NCBI GenBank assembly: GCA_019090615.1 | Contig: JAHRVQ010000064.1 | Span: 1-64,000 of the forward strand | Length of the DNA stretch: 64,000 nucleotides | Origin: Pseudomonadales bacterium | Lineage (GTDB): Bacteria > Pseudomonadota > Gammaproteobacteria > Pseudomonadales > Azotimanducaceae | Reading direction: 5' to 3' | Shown: positions 19,707 to 29,194 of the stretch, one piece after another | How positions within the stretch are numbered: position 1 is the stretch's first letter | How the letters are laid out: the number at the start of each line of letters is the position of its first letter | Made by a program: the position numbers and the translations under genes | The notes under the pieces: model-generated | What the model saw: the letters and a program-made list of their open reading frames with translations, nothing else | What the model was told of the DNA's origin: nothing | Databases searched by the model: none

Positions 19707-21527
19707 ATGACCAGTGGATTAGCAACGCAGCAATCTCGTTTGAAGGTGCTCATCAGCCGCGGACGGGAACAAGGTTATCTAACCTATGCGGAGGTGAACG
19801 ACCATCTGCCAGACGAAATATCTGACCCGGAACAAATAGAAGATATCATTGGCATGATTAACGATATGGGTATTGCTGTGCATGAGACAGCGCCAGAGCC
19901 CGATGATTTAATGGTTGAAGGGGATTCAACGGATGAACTGGCGGCAGAGGAAGCGGCAGCGGTGCTGGTGGCCGTAGAAAATGAGGCTGGCCGCACAACC
20001 GACCCGGTTCGTATGTATATGCGGGAGATGGGTACGGTTGAATTACTTACTCGCGAAGGTGAAATAGTTATTGCCAAACGTATTGAAGAAGGCATTCGTG
20101 ATGTCTTGCATGCGTTGGGCCATTTCCCGGGCATACCTGACGTCATATTGGCTGACTATGATGCATCCCAGGAAGAAGACGGCAAATTGCTAGATATATT
20201 GATTGGGTTTCTTGATCCGGCTGAATTTGTTACTCCGGCTGCCCAGGTAGTACCCGGCGAAAAGAAAGAAACCAAGGACGATGAAGAAGAAAACAAAGGC
20301 CCTGACCCTGTATTGGCCGCAGAACGTTTTACCAAACTACGTAAGCAAATAAAGAAAACCGAGCGCATTGTAAAAAAGCATGGCCGTGATTCAGAGCTGG
20401 GTAAAGAAGAGCTGGCGGCATTAGGTGATGCATTCCAGTTTTTTAAACTAGTGCCTAAACACTACGATAAAATAGTTCAGATATCTCGCCTGGTACATGG
20501 TCAAATCCGTAAATCGGAACGCTTGATTGTCAACGCCAGTGTCCGCCATGCAAAAATGCCACGCAAAGTATTTATTGAAACTTTTCACGGTTCAGAGACC
20601 GATATTGACTGGGTTAATGAGCAGATAAAGGCGGGTTATGACAAGTTAATTCCCTTCAAAGATGAAATCGTACGTAATCATAAAAAAATAAATCAGACAT
20701 CAAAAAGAGTGGGTCTGACTTCCAACGAGATCAAGGACATTAATCGACGTATGTCGATTGGTGAAGCAAAGGCCCGGCGTGCCAAGAAAGATATGGTTGA
20801 AGCTAATTTACGACTGGTTATTTCTATCGCGAAGAAGTACACCAATCGGGGTTTGCAGTTCCTGGATTTGATTCAGGAGGGTAATATTGGCCTGATGAAG
20901 GCTGTAGATAAATTTGAATATCGGCGCGGCTACAAATTTTCCACCTATGCCACCTGGTGGATTCGACAGGCCATTACCCGTTCGATTGCAGACCAGGCAC
21001 GCACGATTCGTATCCCTGTGCATATGATTGAAACTATTAATAAGCTGTCGCGAGTTTCTCGGCAGATGTTACAGGAAATGGGTAGAGAACCAACGCCGGA
21101 AGAGTTAGGCGAACGCATGGAAATGCCTGAGGATAAGGTGCGGCGGGTATTAAAAATTGCCAAAGAACCTATTTCTATGGAAACCCCGATTGGTGATGAT
21201 GACGATTCACATCTTGGTGACTTTCTTGATTCTAAAAATAATCTAAGTGATAGTGGTGTGGTCGGTTCGCCGGTAGATACCGCAACTGGTGAAGGGCTGA
21301 TTGAAGCGACTAAGGGTATTCTCTCTGGCTTAACAGCACGTGAAGCCAAGGTGCTTAGAATGCGTTTTGGTATTGATATGAATACTGATCATACCTTAGA
21401 AGAAGTGGGTAAGCAGTTTGATGTCACCCGTGAGCGAATCCGGCAAATTGAGGCCAAAGCATTACGTAAGTTACGTCATCCGACTCGTTCGGACCATTTG
21501 AAAACCTTTCTTGATGAAACCCCATGA
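19707..21527 (+). CDS. rpoD: RNA polymerase primary sigma factor RpoD (sigma-70)
   Basis: The housekeeping sigma factor, 606 residues with the chosen start. The ATG at 19707 is preferred over an in-frame ATG at 19638. It has GAAGGA 5 nt upstream and begins [13 protein letters not shown], as family members do, whereas the 23 extra residues would overlap the promoter. Region 1.1 is at about 1-80 and region 1.2 around [19 protein letters not shown] long acidic non-conserved region follows ([12 protein letters not shown]). Region 2 contains the -10-recognising [18 protein letters not shown]. Region 4.2 is the -35-recognising helix-turn-helix at residues 573-591 ([19 protein letters not shown]). 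This is the last gene of the operon, closed by the hairpin at 21556. Confidence 0.97.
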   Translation: MTSGLATQQSRLKVLISRGREQGYLTYAEVNDHLPDEISDPEQIEDIIGMINDMGIAVHETAPEPDDLMVEGDSTDELAAEEAAAVLVAVENEAGRTTDPVRMYMREMGTVELLTREGEIVIAKRIEEGIRDVLHALGHFPGIPDVILADYDASQEEDGKLLDILIGFLDPAEFVTPAAQVVPGEKKETKDDEEENKGPDPVLAAERFTKLRKQIKKTERIVKKHGRDSELGKEELAALGDAFQFFKLVPKHYDKIVQISRLVHGQIRKSERLIVNASVRHAKMPRKVFIETFHGSETDIDWVNEQIKAGYDKLIPFKDEIVRNHKKINQTSKRVGLTSNEIKDINRRMSIGEAKARRAKKDMVEANLRLVISIAKKYTNRGLQFLDLIQEGNIGLMKAVDKFEYRRGYKFSTYATWWIRQAITRSIADQARTIRIPVHMIETINKLSRVSRQMLQEMGREPTPEELGERMEMPEDKVRRVLKIAKEPISMETPIGDDDDSHLGDFLDSKNNLSDSGVVGSPVDTATGEGLIEATKGILSGLTAREAKVLRMRFGIDMNTDHTLEEVGKQFDVTRERIRQIEAKALRKLRHPTRSDHLKTFLDETP

Positions 21528-21555
21528 TGGTACCGGATTAATCCTCATGCATATT

Positions 21556-21581
21556 AAAAACCCGCTTTTTGGCGGGTTTTT
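21556..21581. terminator. Rho-independent terminator after rpoD (bidirectional)
   Basis: AAAAACCCGC (21556-21565) pairs perfectly with GCGGGTTTTT (21572-21581) around a TTTTTG loop. The A-tract and T-tract allow it to serve rpoD on the plus strand and the barrel-protein gene ending at 21636 on the minus strand. Confidence 0.9.
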
Positions 21582-21600
21582 GTTCACAGCTGCTGTTAAA

Positions 21601-21630
21601 TGTTGTTCGTATAAATGTTGTTCGTACTGA
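21601..21630. repeat. 15-nt tandem duplication
   Basis: TGTTGTTCGTATAAA is followed at once by TGTTGTTCGTACTGA, two copies in the gap between the rpoD terminator and the barrel-protein stop codon. It belongs to the set of short intergenic duplications seen through the window. Confidence 0.75.
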
Positions 21631-21635
21631 AACGC

Positions 21636-22784
21636 CTAGAAAACCCATTGATAATATAAGTTCAAATTAAATATCTGCGCTTTTTCATAGTCCAGGTCAT
21701 CTGCAAGATAAAATATATGCAAATCTTTCCAGATAACCCCGAGGCCTACGCCGCGTTGTTTGGTGGCAAAAGAGAACTGGATTTGAGTGTCTGTATTTAG
21801 CTGATAACCTAGCGAGAGCATGGGTAAAATGACACCGTTGGCATAGTGAATAGACGTAGAGAGCTGAATATCCGAGTTTAGCTGGTAGTCTATATTGCCG
21901 GTGGCATTTAAAGGTAAACGTTGCTTGTGGTCCTTGAAACTCTCGAAGGCTGATAAAAGTGGCTTAACGACTAGCTGTCCAGCCTCCGTTACGCTACTTT
22001 TTGAGGTATCGATTACGCCACGTGTGAATGGCGCATCGTCCCAGCTAATTTCATTGATCAGGTCGCGTAGTTGCAGTTGCAATGCCAGCTTGTCTGTTGC
22101 CTGCCAGGCAATATTCAGATCTATAGTGTAGCCCTTGCCGTCGGGTTCCGAGACGGGCCTTGAAAACAACACGTCTTCTGTATAGACATAATTAACTGCG
22201 GAATTTCCTGTGATGTCGTCTGTGGCGTTGATATTAATATCAGCGATAACATCGCCATCCAGGAAATAGTCCGCCTGTAGATAACTGGCGAAGATCCCGA
22301 CGGTAAGTGTGTCTATGGGCGAAAAAGTATAGCCAAAGCGAAACCCCTGAGCGCGGATATGATTAACTTCCAGGTCGAGGTCGTAGTCCCGAGCAGTAAT
22401 TGGCAGGTCATTTTCCGTTTGGAAGGCGAATAGCGCGGTATCGCTGGTGAATTCGGTATAGTAGTCATAGCGACTAAAAATCGAAATAGTGAAGGGGCCG
22501 TAGTGGGCGCCTGTTTCAACGAATGTATGGATGAAAGCGTCATTACCGCCGCTTTCAAATGATCCGTCAAAATTATTGGCCAGTGCATAAATAGCAGTGG
22601 GTTCCGAGTAGCCAAAGGTATCGGACTGGAAAAAAACCGCCCATTCGTGTTCTGCTGCCTGAATGAGTTGGCTATTCAACACAGTGGTTAAAATCAATGT
22701 AGCCAGGGAGAAAACCCTGGCTGGTTGATGATTAGACCTGCAATTTTCTTGCAGGTCCCGTAGTGGGGTTATAAATTGGTGCAT
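21636..22784 (-). CDS. Predicted outer-membrane beta-barrel protein, family not recognised
   Basis: A 382-residue protein. A charged N-terminus of about 22 residues is followed by the hydrophobic segment VFSLATLILTTVLNSQLIQA and a likely signal-peptidase cut before AEHEW. The mature part is a succession of amphipathic strands with alternating Tyr/Phe (for example FTISIFSRYDYYTEF, FGYTFSPIDTLTVGIFASY). It ends in YYQWVF, the aromatic-Phe signature recognised by the BAM complex. The start lies 9 nt after the stop of the lipoprotein gene upstream on the same strand. That spacing implies an operon and probably a shared job at the outer membrane. The Shine-Dalgarno ahead of the ATG is poor, consistent with translational coupling. 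I do not recognise a specific transporter or secretion family, so porin-like and lipoprotein-export roles both remain open. Confidence 0.75.
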   Translation of the reverse strand: MHQFITPLRDLQENCRSNHQPARVFSLATLILTTVLNSQLIQAAEHEWAVFFQSDTFGYSEPTAIYALANNFDGSFESGGNDAFIHTFVETGAHYGPFTISIFSRYDYYTEFTSDTALFAFQTENDLPITARDYDLDLEVNHIRAQGFRFGYTFSPIDTLTVGIFASYLQADYFLDGDVIADININATDDITGNSAVNYVYTEDVLFSRPVSEPDGKGYTIDLNIAWQATDKLALQLQLRDLINEISWDDAPFTRGVIDTSKSSVTEAGQLVVKPLLSAFESFKDHKQRLPLNATGNIDYQLNSDIQLSTSIHYANGVILPMLSLGYQLNTDTQIQFSFATKQRGVGLGVIWKDLHIFYLADDLDYEKAQIFNLNLYYQWVF

Positions 22785-22793
22785 AAGGTTTAA

Positions 22794-25601
22794 TTAAAAT
22801 CCCAGTGTAACAAGATTGGGTGATTCATCATCCAGGAATCTAACCAGTAGCGCGCCATCTTCTTCGGTAATGGAAGCGAGTTCTACACCATCCTTAACCA
22901 GGCTGCCGCTAACTATATCGCTTTCATCTCGATTGAGTGTCAGTGCAATGCCATCCTGATTGGTTAGAATAACCTCGTTAGTATCATCGAGCGACAGGCT
23001 GTCTGACAGGTCAAGGCTAATTGTTGTGGTTTCAAAGGTTCTACCAGCAAAATCAATGCTGATATCAAAGTTGCCGACATCCTGTGCCTGTTGACCAAGA
23101 TTAACCGTGAAGGTTACGGAGGGGTCAGCCACGTCAATGCCAATGATGTTGGTGGATAAGCTGATGGATACACTGCCTTTGACAAAGCTGGCGTTACCAA
23201 TGATCTGGTCTTCTGATTCAGCGAGATTGCCCTGTGGAGTGAAGCAAAAACCAGTACAGATAAGGTTGCCGAGCCTCTCGCCTCCTTCGCTGGCGAGTAT
23301 GGCCCTGGGACTTTCGTAAATGCCCTGGCCTGCGAGCGCGTAATAACCTATGAGTCCGAAATCGAAACTTCGGTTATAGAATTCAACAATATCCAGGGAT
23401 TGAAGCAGGTCTGTGGGTATTTCCTCAATCGCGGTTAGATTGGCTAATCCAGCGCCTGAAAAGTAAAGATTTGGGGTGGCTGTATTTGTTAAAAAAACAC
23501 CCAGAATGCTATCTTCTATGTTGCCAATGTCGACAAAGGTAAATTCGTCTATAGGTGCCTGGCCAGTAAAGTCATTGGGTAGTCCTAACCGATCTGTGAA
23601 GTCTGCATGGCTAATTAGTTCGATGCGAGAAACGCGAATTTCAGACGTAAAAATAGCCGTACGGCCATCTTCAGAAATTTCATAGGTCTCGACCGTAGCA
23701 ATTGATCCCAGCGGCAAGGTGCCAAAGGTTAAGTTTCGGCTATCAAGTGCGACGCTGAAAGTAAAGCCCGCGGATCTGCTGATATCATTTGTTAGAGAAG
23801 TTAAGGTGCCCGCTAATACAACGTTGGAGAAGTCTAGATTGGTACTATTGCTTTCACTGAAAAAGATATCGCCATCCACACTATCGTCAAATTCACCAAT
23901 AGATTCATCAAAGTCGGAGCGAAATTCATCGAATGAAAATTCAATTAGGCCATCAAAGGTCAGGGTTTGGGTGGATTCTACCACCAGTGCAACGTCCAGC
24001 TCAAAATTGAATCGATTAAATTGGCTGTTATCACTTTCTAATGGGAAAGAAGCGTTGCTGTCGATGGTCAGTGTTTCGTTAACATCCAGCCCGCTAATTT
24101 CAATCAGTCCCTGCCTGATACTCATGCTGACAGTATCGGTGCCGTTAGTACGGCTGATTGTGCCTGCTATTGATAGCGTGGCGTTGCCCTGAAGGGTATT
24201 AACGGTAGCAGATTCGCCATCTCCCAGGCCGGTGGTGTCGGGTGTTATATCGTTATCGGTAATGCCGTCAACAACTGCGGCAGTGATGTCAATATTGCCT
24301 TCATCATTTGAAACAGTGGTATTGAAGCTGGGATCGCCGGCTTCATTGGTAGTAATATTCACCGGCAATGTTTCTTCTGTTGTGCCAGCATTAGGGGTAA
24401 ATATTACAATGCTGGGGTCCAGCTTAAAGGCCTCAAAAGCGGCGTCAAAGGCGCTCGCGACGATGCTCAGGTCTGCGATTAATAATCCAAACTCGACGGA
24501 AATAAGATCTTCCGATATTTCCAGGCTATCTTCAAAGGCGATGCGGTCGGCTTCAACACTTTGTTGATCAAGTGCGGTAAGTAATAAATCAATATCCGAC
24601 ACAAAGGCCCGTGCTTGTGCTGCATCTGTCGCGCCACTACTTGGGCTACTAACAACATTGGACAGCGCGCCTGCAGGTGCGCGTTTTACTTCAGCTAAAT
24701 CGGCTCTGAGGGTGGCCGCGATATCTAACGGAATGTCTGCATCGGCAGCAATCTTGTTGTTCAACAAGAGTGAATTCTGCAGAATGTTATTCAGGCTGAA
24801 TGTTTCGTCGTTATCATCATCCTGTGTTTTATTGTTGAGTAACAGCTGCCCCTGCTGGGCAAACCGTTCACGAAACCGTTGCAAGCGGTTTTCAGGTGTG
24901 GCACCAGCCTGATCAAGCGCTGCGCTATCATAGGCGCTGGCCAATAAACCGCCACTCAGGAGTGCGGCGCGAATGGTACCTTTGTTAGCGTTTTTGACCA
25001 GTTCGGGATTGCTAACATCCAAAGAAGGGATATCCGTCAACGGCGTGGATTCTAATTCAAATAGTTGACGTACCAGGCTTGCGGCGCTGTTTAGATTGTC
25101 ACGATCAACGGCGTTATTCTCTGCTACCACTGCGGCGGCCAGATCAGTAAATGGGTTCAGGTTTACTTCCAGGGTGGCATTGTTATCTTCTGATACTTCC
25201 TTTATGGCCTGAATACCAAACTCATCGGTTACTGTAACTTCATCGCCAAAGAGTACACCGCCACAATCGGTGGGTGCATCACAGATCATTCGAGTTGCGC
25301 CGTCGGCGGCGTTAGAAACTTCTACCAACAGGAAACCTTCACTAAAACCAGCCGATGCGGGGATGGTGAAATCATAAAAGCCGCTGTCATCAGTTTTACC
25401 GCTGGCTAATACGTTGTCTGCATCGTTGGCGTCCTTAATTTCAACCTGGGCAAATTTAACGATGCCTTGTGTGGCAAAACCCGAGACGCTAATTTCGCTG
25501 CCGGATGGCGCGGATGAACTGCTACCGCCACCGCCGTTACAGGCAGCAAGCAGCGCTGCCGCGGCTAAGGGCAGAAGATATTTGAGTTTTTTTGTTGGCA
25601 T
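22794..25601 (-). CDS. Large surface lipoprotein, paralogue A
   Basis: A 935-residue predicted lipoprotein. The start is placed at the ATG at 25601, because AAAGGA lies 6 nt ahead of it and the same arrangement is kept in the paralogue; an in-frame ATG at 25622 has no such site. The signal peptide MPTKKLKYLLPLAAAALLAAC gives a lipobox with lipidated Cys21. Asn22 and a Gly/Ser-rich tether follow, so the Lol system would carry it to the outer membrane. A beta-sandwich-like domain follows (about 30-150, GKTDDSGFYDFTIPAS, resembling carboxypeptidase-regulatory folds), then a helical part and a long beta-rich region. The enzyme or ligand is unknown. It is immediately upstream of the barrel-protein gene. 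It is nearly identical to paralogue B at both ends, but its segment at about 23230-23700 is unrelated. Confidence 0.8.
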   Translation of the reverse strand: MPTKKLKYLLPLAAAALLAACNGGGGSSSSAPSGSEISVSGFATQGIVKFAQVEIKDANDADNVLASGKTDDSGFYDFTIPASAGFSEGFLLVEVSNAADGATRMICDAPTDCGGVLFGDEVTVTDEFGIQAIKEVSEDNNATLEVNLNPFTDLAAAVVAENNAVDRDNLNSAASLVRQLFELESTPLTDIPSLDVSNPELVKNANKGTIRAALLSGGLLASAYDSAALDQAGATPENRLQRFRERFAQQGQLLLNNKTQDDDNDETFSLNNILQNSLLLNNKIAADADIPLDIAATLRADLAEVKRAPAGALSNVVSSPSSGATDAAQARAFVSDIDLLLTALDQQSVEADRIAFEDSLEISEDLISVEFGLLIADLSIVASAFDAAFEAFKLDPSIVIFTPNAGTTEETLPVNITTNEAGDPSFNTTVSNDEGNIDITAAVVDGITDNDITPDTTGLGDGESATVNTLQGNATLSIAGTISRTNGTDTVSMSIRQGLIEISGLDVNETLTIDSNASFPLESDNSQFNRFNFELDVALVVESTQTLTFDGLIEFSFDEFRSDFDESIGEFDDSVDGDIFFSESNSTNLDFSNVVLAGTLTSLTNDISRSAGFTFSVALDSRNLTFGTLPLGSIATVETYEISEDGRTAIFTSEIRVSRIELISHADFTDRLGLPNDFTGQAPIDEFTFVDIGNIEDSILGVFLTNTATPNLYFSGAGLANLTAIEEIPTDLLQSLDIVEFYNRSFDFGLIGYYALAGQGIYESPRAILASEGGERLGNLICTGFCFTPQGNLAESEDQIIGNASFVKGSVSISLSTNIIGIDVADPSVTFTVNLGQQAQDVGNFDISIDFAGRTFETTTISLDLSDSLSLDDTNEVILTNQDGIALTLNRDESDIVSGSLVKDGVELASITEEDGALLVRFLDDESPNLVTLGF

Positions 25602-25925
25602 TGAACGTCCTTTGGGTTTCATTCTAGTCTGATAACCTGTTTATTGAATAAGACTGGTTATTACGACAGGGCATATAAATTGGATGCCAACTATACCCGA
25701 TGAATGGCGCTAGGGCGCAAAGAAAGGTGCTGATTATAAAGAAATAATGGAAAAATACGTGGGCTAAAGGTGGAATAACTTTTGGTGCAAGGGGATTTGA
25801 AAAGCTGATTAATAAATGATCATTTTGGCTGGCTATTTTGATGGGTTAGTGAGTGACTACAAAATGAACAAGGCCAGGGTGTTAGTTCTGGCCGGGTCCT
25901 TATCCTTGCGCTGTAGTGGTACGGC
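25602..25925. other. Gene-free gap between the two lipoprotein genes
   Basis: No coding signal. The part nearest paralogue A (to about 25710) is recognisably the same sequence as the leader upstream of paralogue B (28761-28860), including an ACTATACCCGATGAATGG segment, so the duplication carried the promoter region with it. Near paralogue B's stop, GGCCAG (25872) and CTGGCC (25888) form a small hairpin that could end transcription of paralogue B. Confidence 0.6.
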
Positions 25926-28760
25926 TTAGAAACCGAGGGTCACAAGGTTAGGTGATTCATCATCCAGGAATCTAACCAGTAGCGCGCCATCTTCTTCGGT
26001 AATGGTGGCGAGTTCTACGCCATCCTTAACCAGGCTGCCCGTGACTATATCGCTTTCATCGCGATTGAGGGTCAAAGCTATACCATCCTGATTGGTCAGA
26101 ATAACTTCGTTAGTCTCATCCAGTGATAGGCTGTCTGACAGGTCAAGGCTAATTGTTGTAGTTTCAAAGGTTCTGCCAGCAAAATCGATGCTGATATCAA
26201 AATTGCCTACATCCTGTGACTGCTGGCCAAAATTAACCGTGAAGGTTACTGTGGGGTCAGCCACATCAATGCCAATAATGTTGGTAGACAGGCTGATGGA
26301 TGCGCTGCCTTTGGCAAGGCCAGTATCGCCAAGAAGCTGGTCTTCTGATTCGGCAAAACCCTGTGAAGTTGGGTTAAAACAAAAACCGGTACAGACGAGC
26401 GTGTAAATTGATTCTGTTATCCCATCGGGCTCGACAATATCCCGTTCTCCGGCGTAAAGGCCTTCTCCATCTACGCTGATATATAGGGTTAATTCAAAAT
26501 TTAAAGCCTGGTTAAGGAAATCTGAAATATTGAGCGTCTGCAATACACTTTCTGGCGCTGGAATAAGACTTCGTTGGCTTTCATGTGCAATGCTGGTAGA
26601 GAGCAACCTCCTAAAGTTAGGGTTTTGCGCTTCCTGAAGGTTACTCCCTTGTGCAATTGTCAAAATGCTGTCTTCTGTATTTGCTATCCGCACAAAATCA
26701 GCGCCATTTGAAGAATCGAATCCGGTAAAACCGTCTTCCAGCCCGGTCACCTGGATAAACTCTTCATAGCTGATTAGTTCTAGAATGGATGTAAACCCAT
26801 CAACCCGTATAAACGTGGCTGATTGTTCGTTAACAGAAGTGTCGACTGTGCTAACCCTGGTTGACCCAAGCGGCAAAGTACCAAAGGTCAGGTTTCGAGT
26901 ATCCAGCGCGACGCTTAAGGTGAAACCCACGGATCGGCTGATATCATCTGCTAACGATGTTAAGGTGCCGGCCAATACCACATTGGAGAAGTCCACATTG
27001 GCACTATTACTTTCAGTAAAAAAGATATCGCCACCCACGCTCTCGTCAAATTCGCCGGTTGACTCATCAAAGTCGGAGCGAAATTCATCAAAAGAAAACT
27101 CAATCAGGCCATCAAAGGTTAGCGTTTGAGTGGATTCAACCACCAGTGCAACTTCCAGTTCAAAATTGAATCGATTAAATTGGCCGTTGCCACTTTCTAG
27201 TGGGAAGGAATCATTGGTGTCGACTGTGAAAGTTTCGCTAACATCCAGTTCGCTAATTTCCGCCAGTCCCTGTTTGATGTTCATGCTGACGGTATCGGTG
27301 CCGTTTGTGCGGCTGATAGTGCCCAGGATTGATAGCGTGGCACTGCCATTTGTATTGACGGTAGCTGATTCGCCGTCTTCCAGGCCTGTGGTGTCGGGTG
27401 ATTCTCTGTTGCCAGTAATGTCATCAACATCAAGCAATGCTGCACTGATATCAATGTCGCGGTCAGCGTCTGAGAAAACGGTACTAAATGTAGTCTCGCC
27501 AGCATCATCGGTTGAAATACTCACCGGTAATGCGTCAGCTGAGTCTGGGGTGAAAGTTATAATGCTGGGGTCTAGCTTAAAGGCCTCAAAAGCTGCTTCA
27601 AAGGTACTGGCTATGAGGCTCAGGTCTGCGATTAATAATTCAAACTCGACAGATATAAGATCTTCAGATAATTCCAGGCTATCTTCAAAGGCGATGCGGT
27701 CGGCTTCAACACTTTGTTGATCAAGTGCGGTAAGTAACAAATCGATATCGGACACAAAGGCCCGCGCCTGTTCGGCATCCGTTGCGCCGCTACTTGGGCT
27801 GCTAACAACATTGGTCAGGGCGCCGGCAGGTGCACGTTTCACTTCTGCCAGGTCGGCGCGAAGCGGGGCGGAGACAGCTAATGGGATATCGGAATCAGCT
27901 GAGATTCTGCTAATTAAAGTCACTGAATTATCCAGGATTTCACCCAGACTAATTGTATCGTCGTTATCATCGTCCTCTGCTTTGTTGAGCAAAAGCTGGC
28001 CCTGCTGGGCAAATCGTTCGCGGAACCGTTGTAACCGGTTTTCTGCGGTGGCGCCTGCCTGGTCAAGTGCAGCTCTATTATAGGCGCTGGCTAATAGTCC
28101 ACCACTGAGTAATGCTGCCCGAATGGCGCCTTTTTTGCCCACTGCCCTGGCGACTTCGTCGGGCCTGGTAATATCTACCGAAGGAATATTGGTTAAGGGT
28201 GTGGATTCTAATTCAAATAGTTGACGTACCAGGCCTGCAGCGCTGTTCAGGTTGCCACGATCAACCACATTACTCTCTGCGACCAATGCAGCGGCCAGAT
28301 CAGTAAATGGGTTCAGGTTTACTTCCAGGCTGGCATTGTTATCCTCTGATACTTCCATTATCGCCTGAAGGCCAAATTCATCGGTTACAGTAACCTCCTC
28401 GCCAAAAGGGACATCGCCACAACCGGTGGGTGGGGGTGCATCACAGGTCATTCGAGTTGCGCCATCGTTTGCATTAGAAACTTCTACCAATAGGAAACCT
28501 TCACTAAATCCTGCCGATGCTGGGATAGTGAAATCATAAAAGCCGGTTTCATCAGTTTTACCGCTGGCTAATACGTTGTCTGCATCGTTGGCGTCCTTAA
28601 TTTCAACCTGGGCAAATTTAACGATGCCTTGAGTAGCAAAACCCGACACGCTAATTTCGCTGCCCGATGGCGCGGATGAACTGCTACCGCCGCCGCTACA
28701 GGCAGCAAGCAGCGTTGCCGCAGCTAAGGGTAGAAGATATTTGAGTTTTATTGTTGGCAT
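25926..28760 (-). CDS. Large surface lipoprotein, paralogue B
   Basis: A 944-residue tandem paralogue of the lipoprotein at 22794-25601. The start is taken at the ATG at 28760, preceded by AAAGGA, rather than the in-frame ATG at 28781. The signal peptide ends in LLAAC with Cys21 followed by Ser22 and a Gly/Ser tether, predicting an outer-membrane lipoprotein. The first ~680 residues and the last ~125 align closely with paralogue A; over the last ~125 I count seven differences. The segment at about 26360-26865 does not align. No barrel-protein gene follows this copy directly; the next gene downstream is paralogue A. Function is unknown. The pattern looks like a surface protein with an exchangeable exposed region. 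Confidence 0.8.
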   Translation of the reverse strand: MPTIKLKYLLPLAAATLLAACSGGGSSSSAPSGSEISVSGFATQGIVKFAQVEIKDANDADNVLASGKTDETGFYDFTIPASAGFSEGFLLVEVSNANDGATRMTCDAPPPTGCGDVPFGEEVTVTDEFGLQAIMEVSEDNNASLEVNLNPFTDLAAALVAESNVVDRGNLNSAAGLVRQLFELESTPLTNIPSVDITRPDEVARAVGKKGAIRAALLSGGLLASAYNRAALDQAGATAENRLQRFRERFAQQGQLLLNKAEDDDNDDTISLGEILDNSVTLISRISADSDIPLAVSAPLRADLAEVKRAPAGALTNVVSSPSSGATDAEQARAFVSDIDLLLTALDQQSVEADRIAFEDSLELSEDLISVEFELLIADLSLIASTFEAAFEAFKLDPSIITFTPDSADALPVSISTDDAGETTFSTVFSDADRDIDISAALLDVDDITGNRESPDTTGLEDGESATVNTNGSATLSILGTISRTNGTDTVSMNIKQGLAEISELDVSETFTVDTNDSFPLESGNGQFNRFNFELEVALVVESTQTLTFDGLIEFSFDEFRSDFDESTGEFDESVGGDIFFTESNSANVDFSNVVLAGTLTSLADDISRSVGFTLSVALDTRNLTFGTLPLGSTRVSTVDTSVNEQSATFIRVDGFTSILELISYEEFIQVTGLEDGFTGFDSSNGADFVRIANTEDSILTIAQGSNLQEAQNPNFRRLLSTSIAHESQRSLIPAPESVLQTLNISDFLNQALNFELTLYISVDGEGLYAGERDIVEPDGITESIYTLVCTGFCFNPTSQGFAESEDQLLGDTGLAKGSASISLSTNIIGIDVADPTVTFTVNFGQQSQDVGNFDISIDFAGRTFETTTISLDLSDSLSLDETNEVILTNQDGIALTLNRDESDIVTGSLVKDGVELATITEEDGALLVRFLDDESPNLVTLGF

Positions 28761-29194
28761 TTCTATTCCTTTAGATTTCATTCTGGTCTGATAGCCTGTC
28801 TATTTACTACGACGGGGTATATACGTTGGATGTCAACTATACCCGATGAATGGTAAAAACGGTTTGGGTTATCAGAAAAACTGCAAGAATAGGTGGTTAT
28901 TAAGTGATTTCCATCTGCTTAATAGAGGGGTGCGCCAGAATTGGTTAATAAATGATCAGTTCCTGGGTGGTTTGTGCTGATTCATTGTGATGTCGGAGTG
29001 CTCTGATGATAAACGCGACTGAATACTTTGATGTTATAGATGTTATAAAGGTCTTTGTGGTGGGGCGTAGAGTGGCGCCAGGAAGAACGTTTAGAGAGAA
29101 GATGTTGAGGAGAACAAAAAGAAGTGATGCTGCGTTACTTGAAAAATTAGTTAGCCATCACCAGTCTGTCTGGTGATGACTAACTGTTAGAGTG
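28761..29194. other. Gene-free gap upstream of lipoprotein B and downstream of the monooxygenase
   Basis: It holds the leader of paralogue B (homologous to that of paralogue A), a 9-nt tandem duplication GATGTTATA at 29030-29047, and the terminator hairpin at 29149-29185 for the monooxygenase gene. I see no further gene or RNA. Confidence 0.6.
29149..29185 (-). terminator. Rho-independent terminator of the Baeyer-Villiger-type gene
   Basis: AGTTAGCCATCACCAG (29149-29164) and CTGGTGATGACTAACT (29170-29185) pair over 16 positions with one mismatch around a 5-nt loop. Read on the minus strand the stem is followed by AATTTTTC. Confidence 0.8.

Noticed and set aside
25602-25622. Seven-residue extensions of the lipoproteins (ATG at 25622, and likewise 28781)
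   Set aside because: In both paralogues AAAGGA sits just ahead of the next ATG, and the signal peptide is better without the extension.
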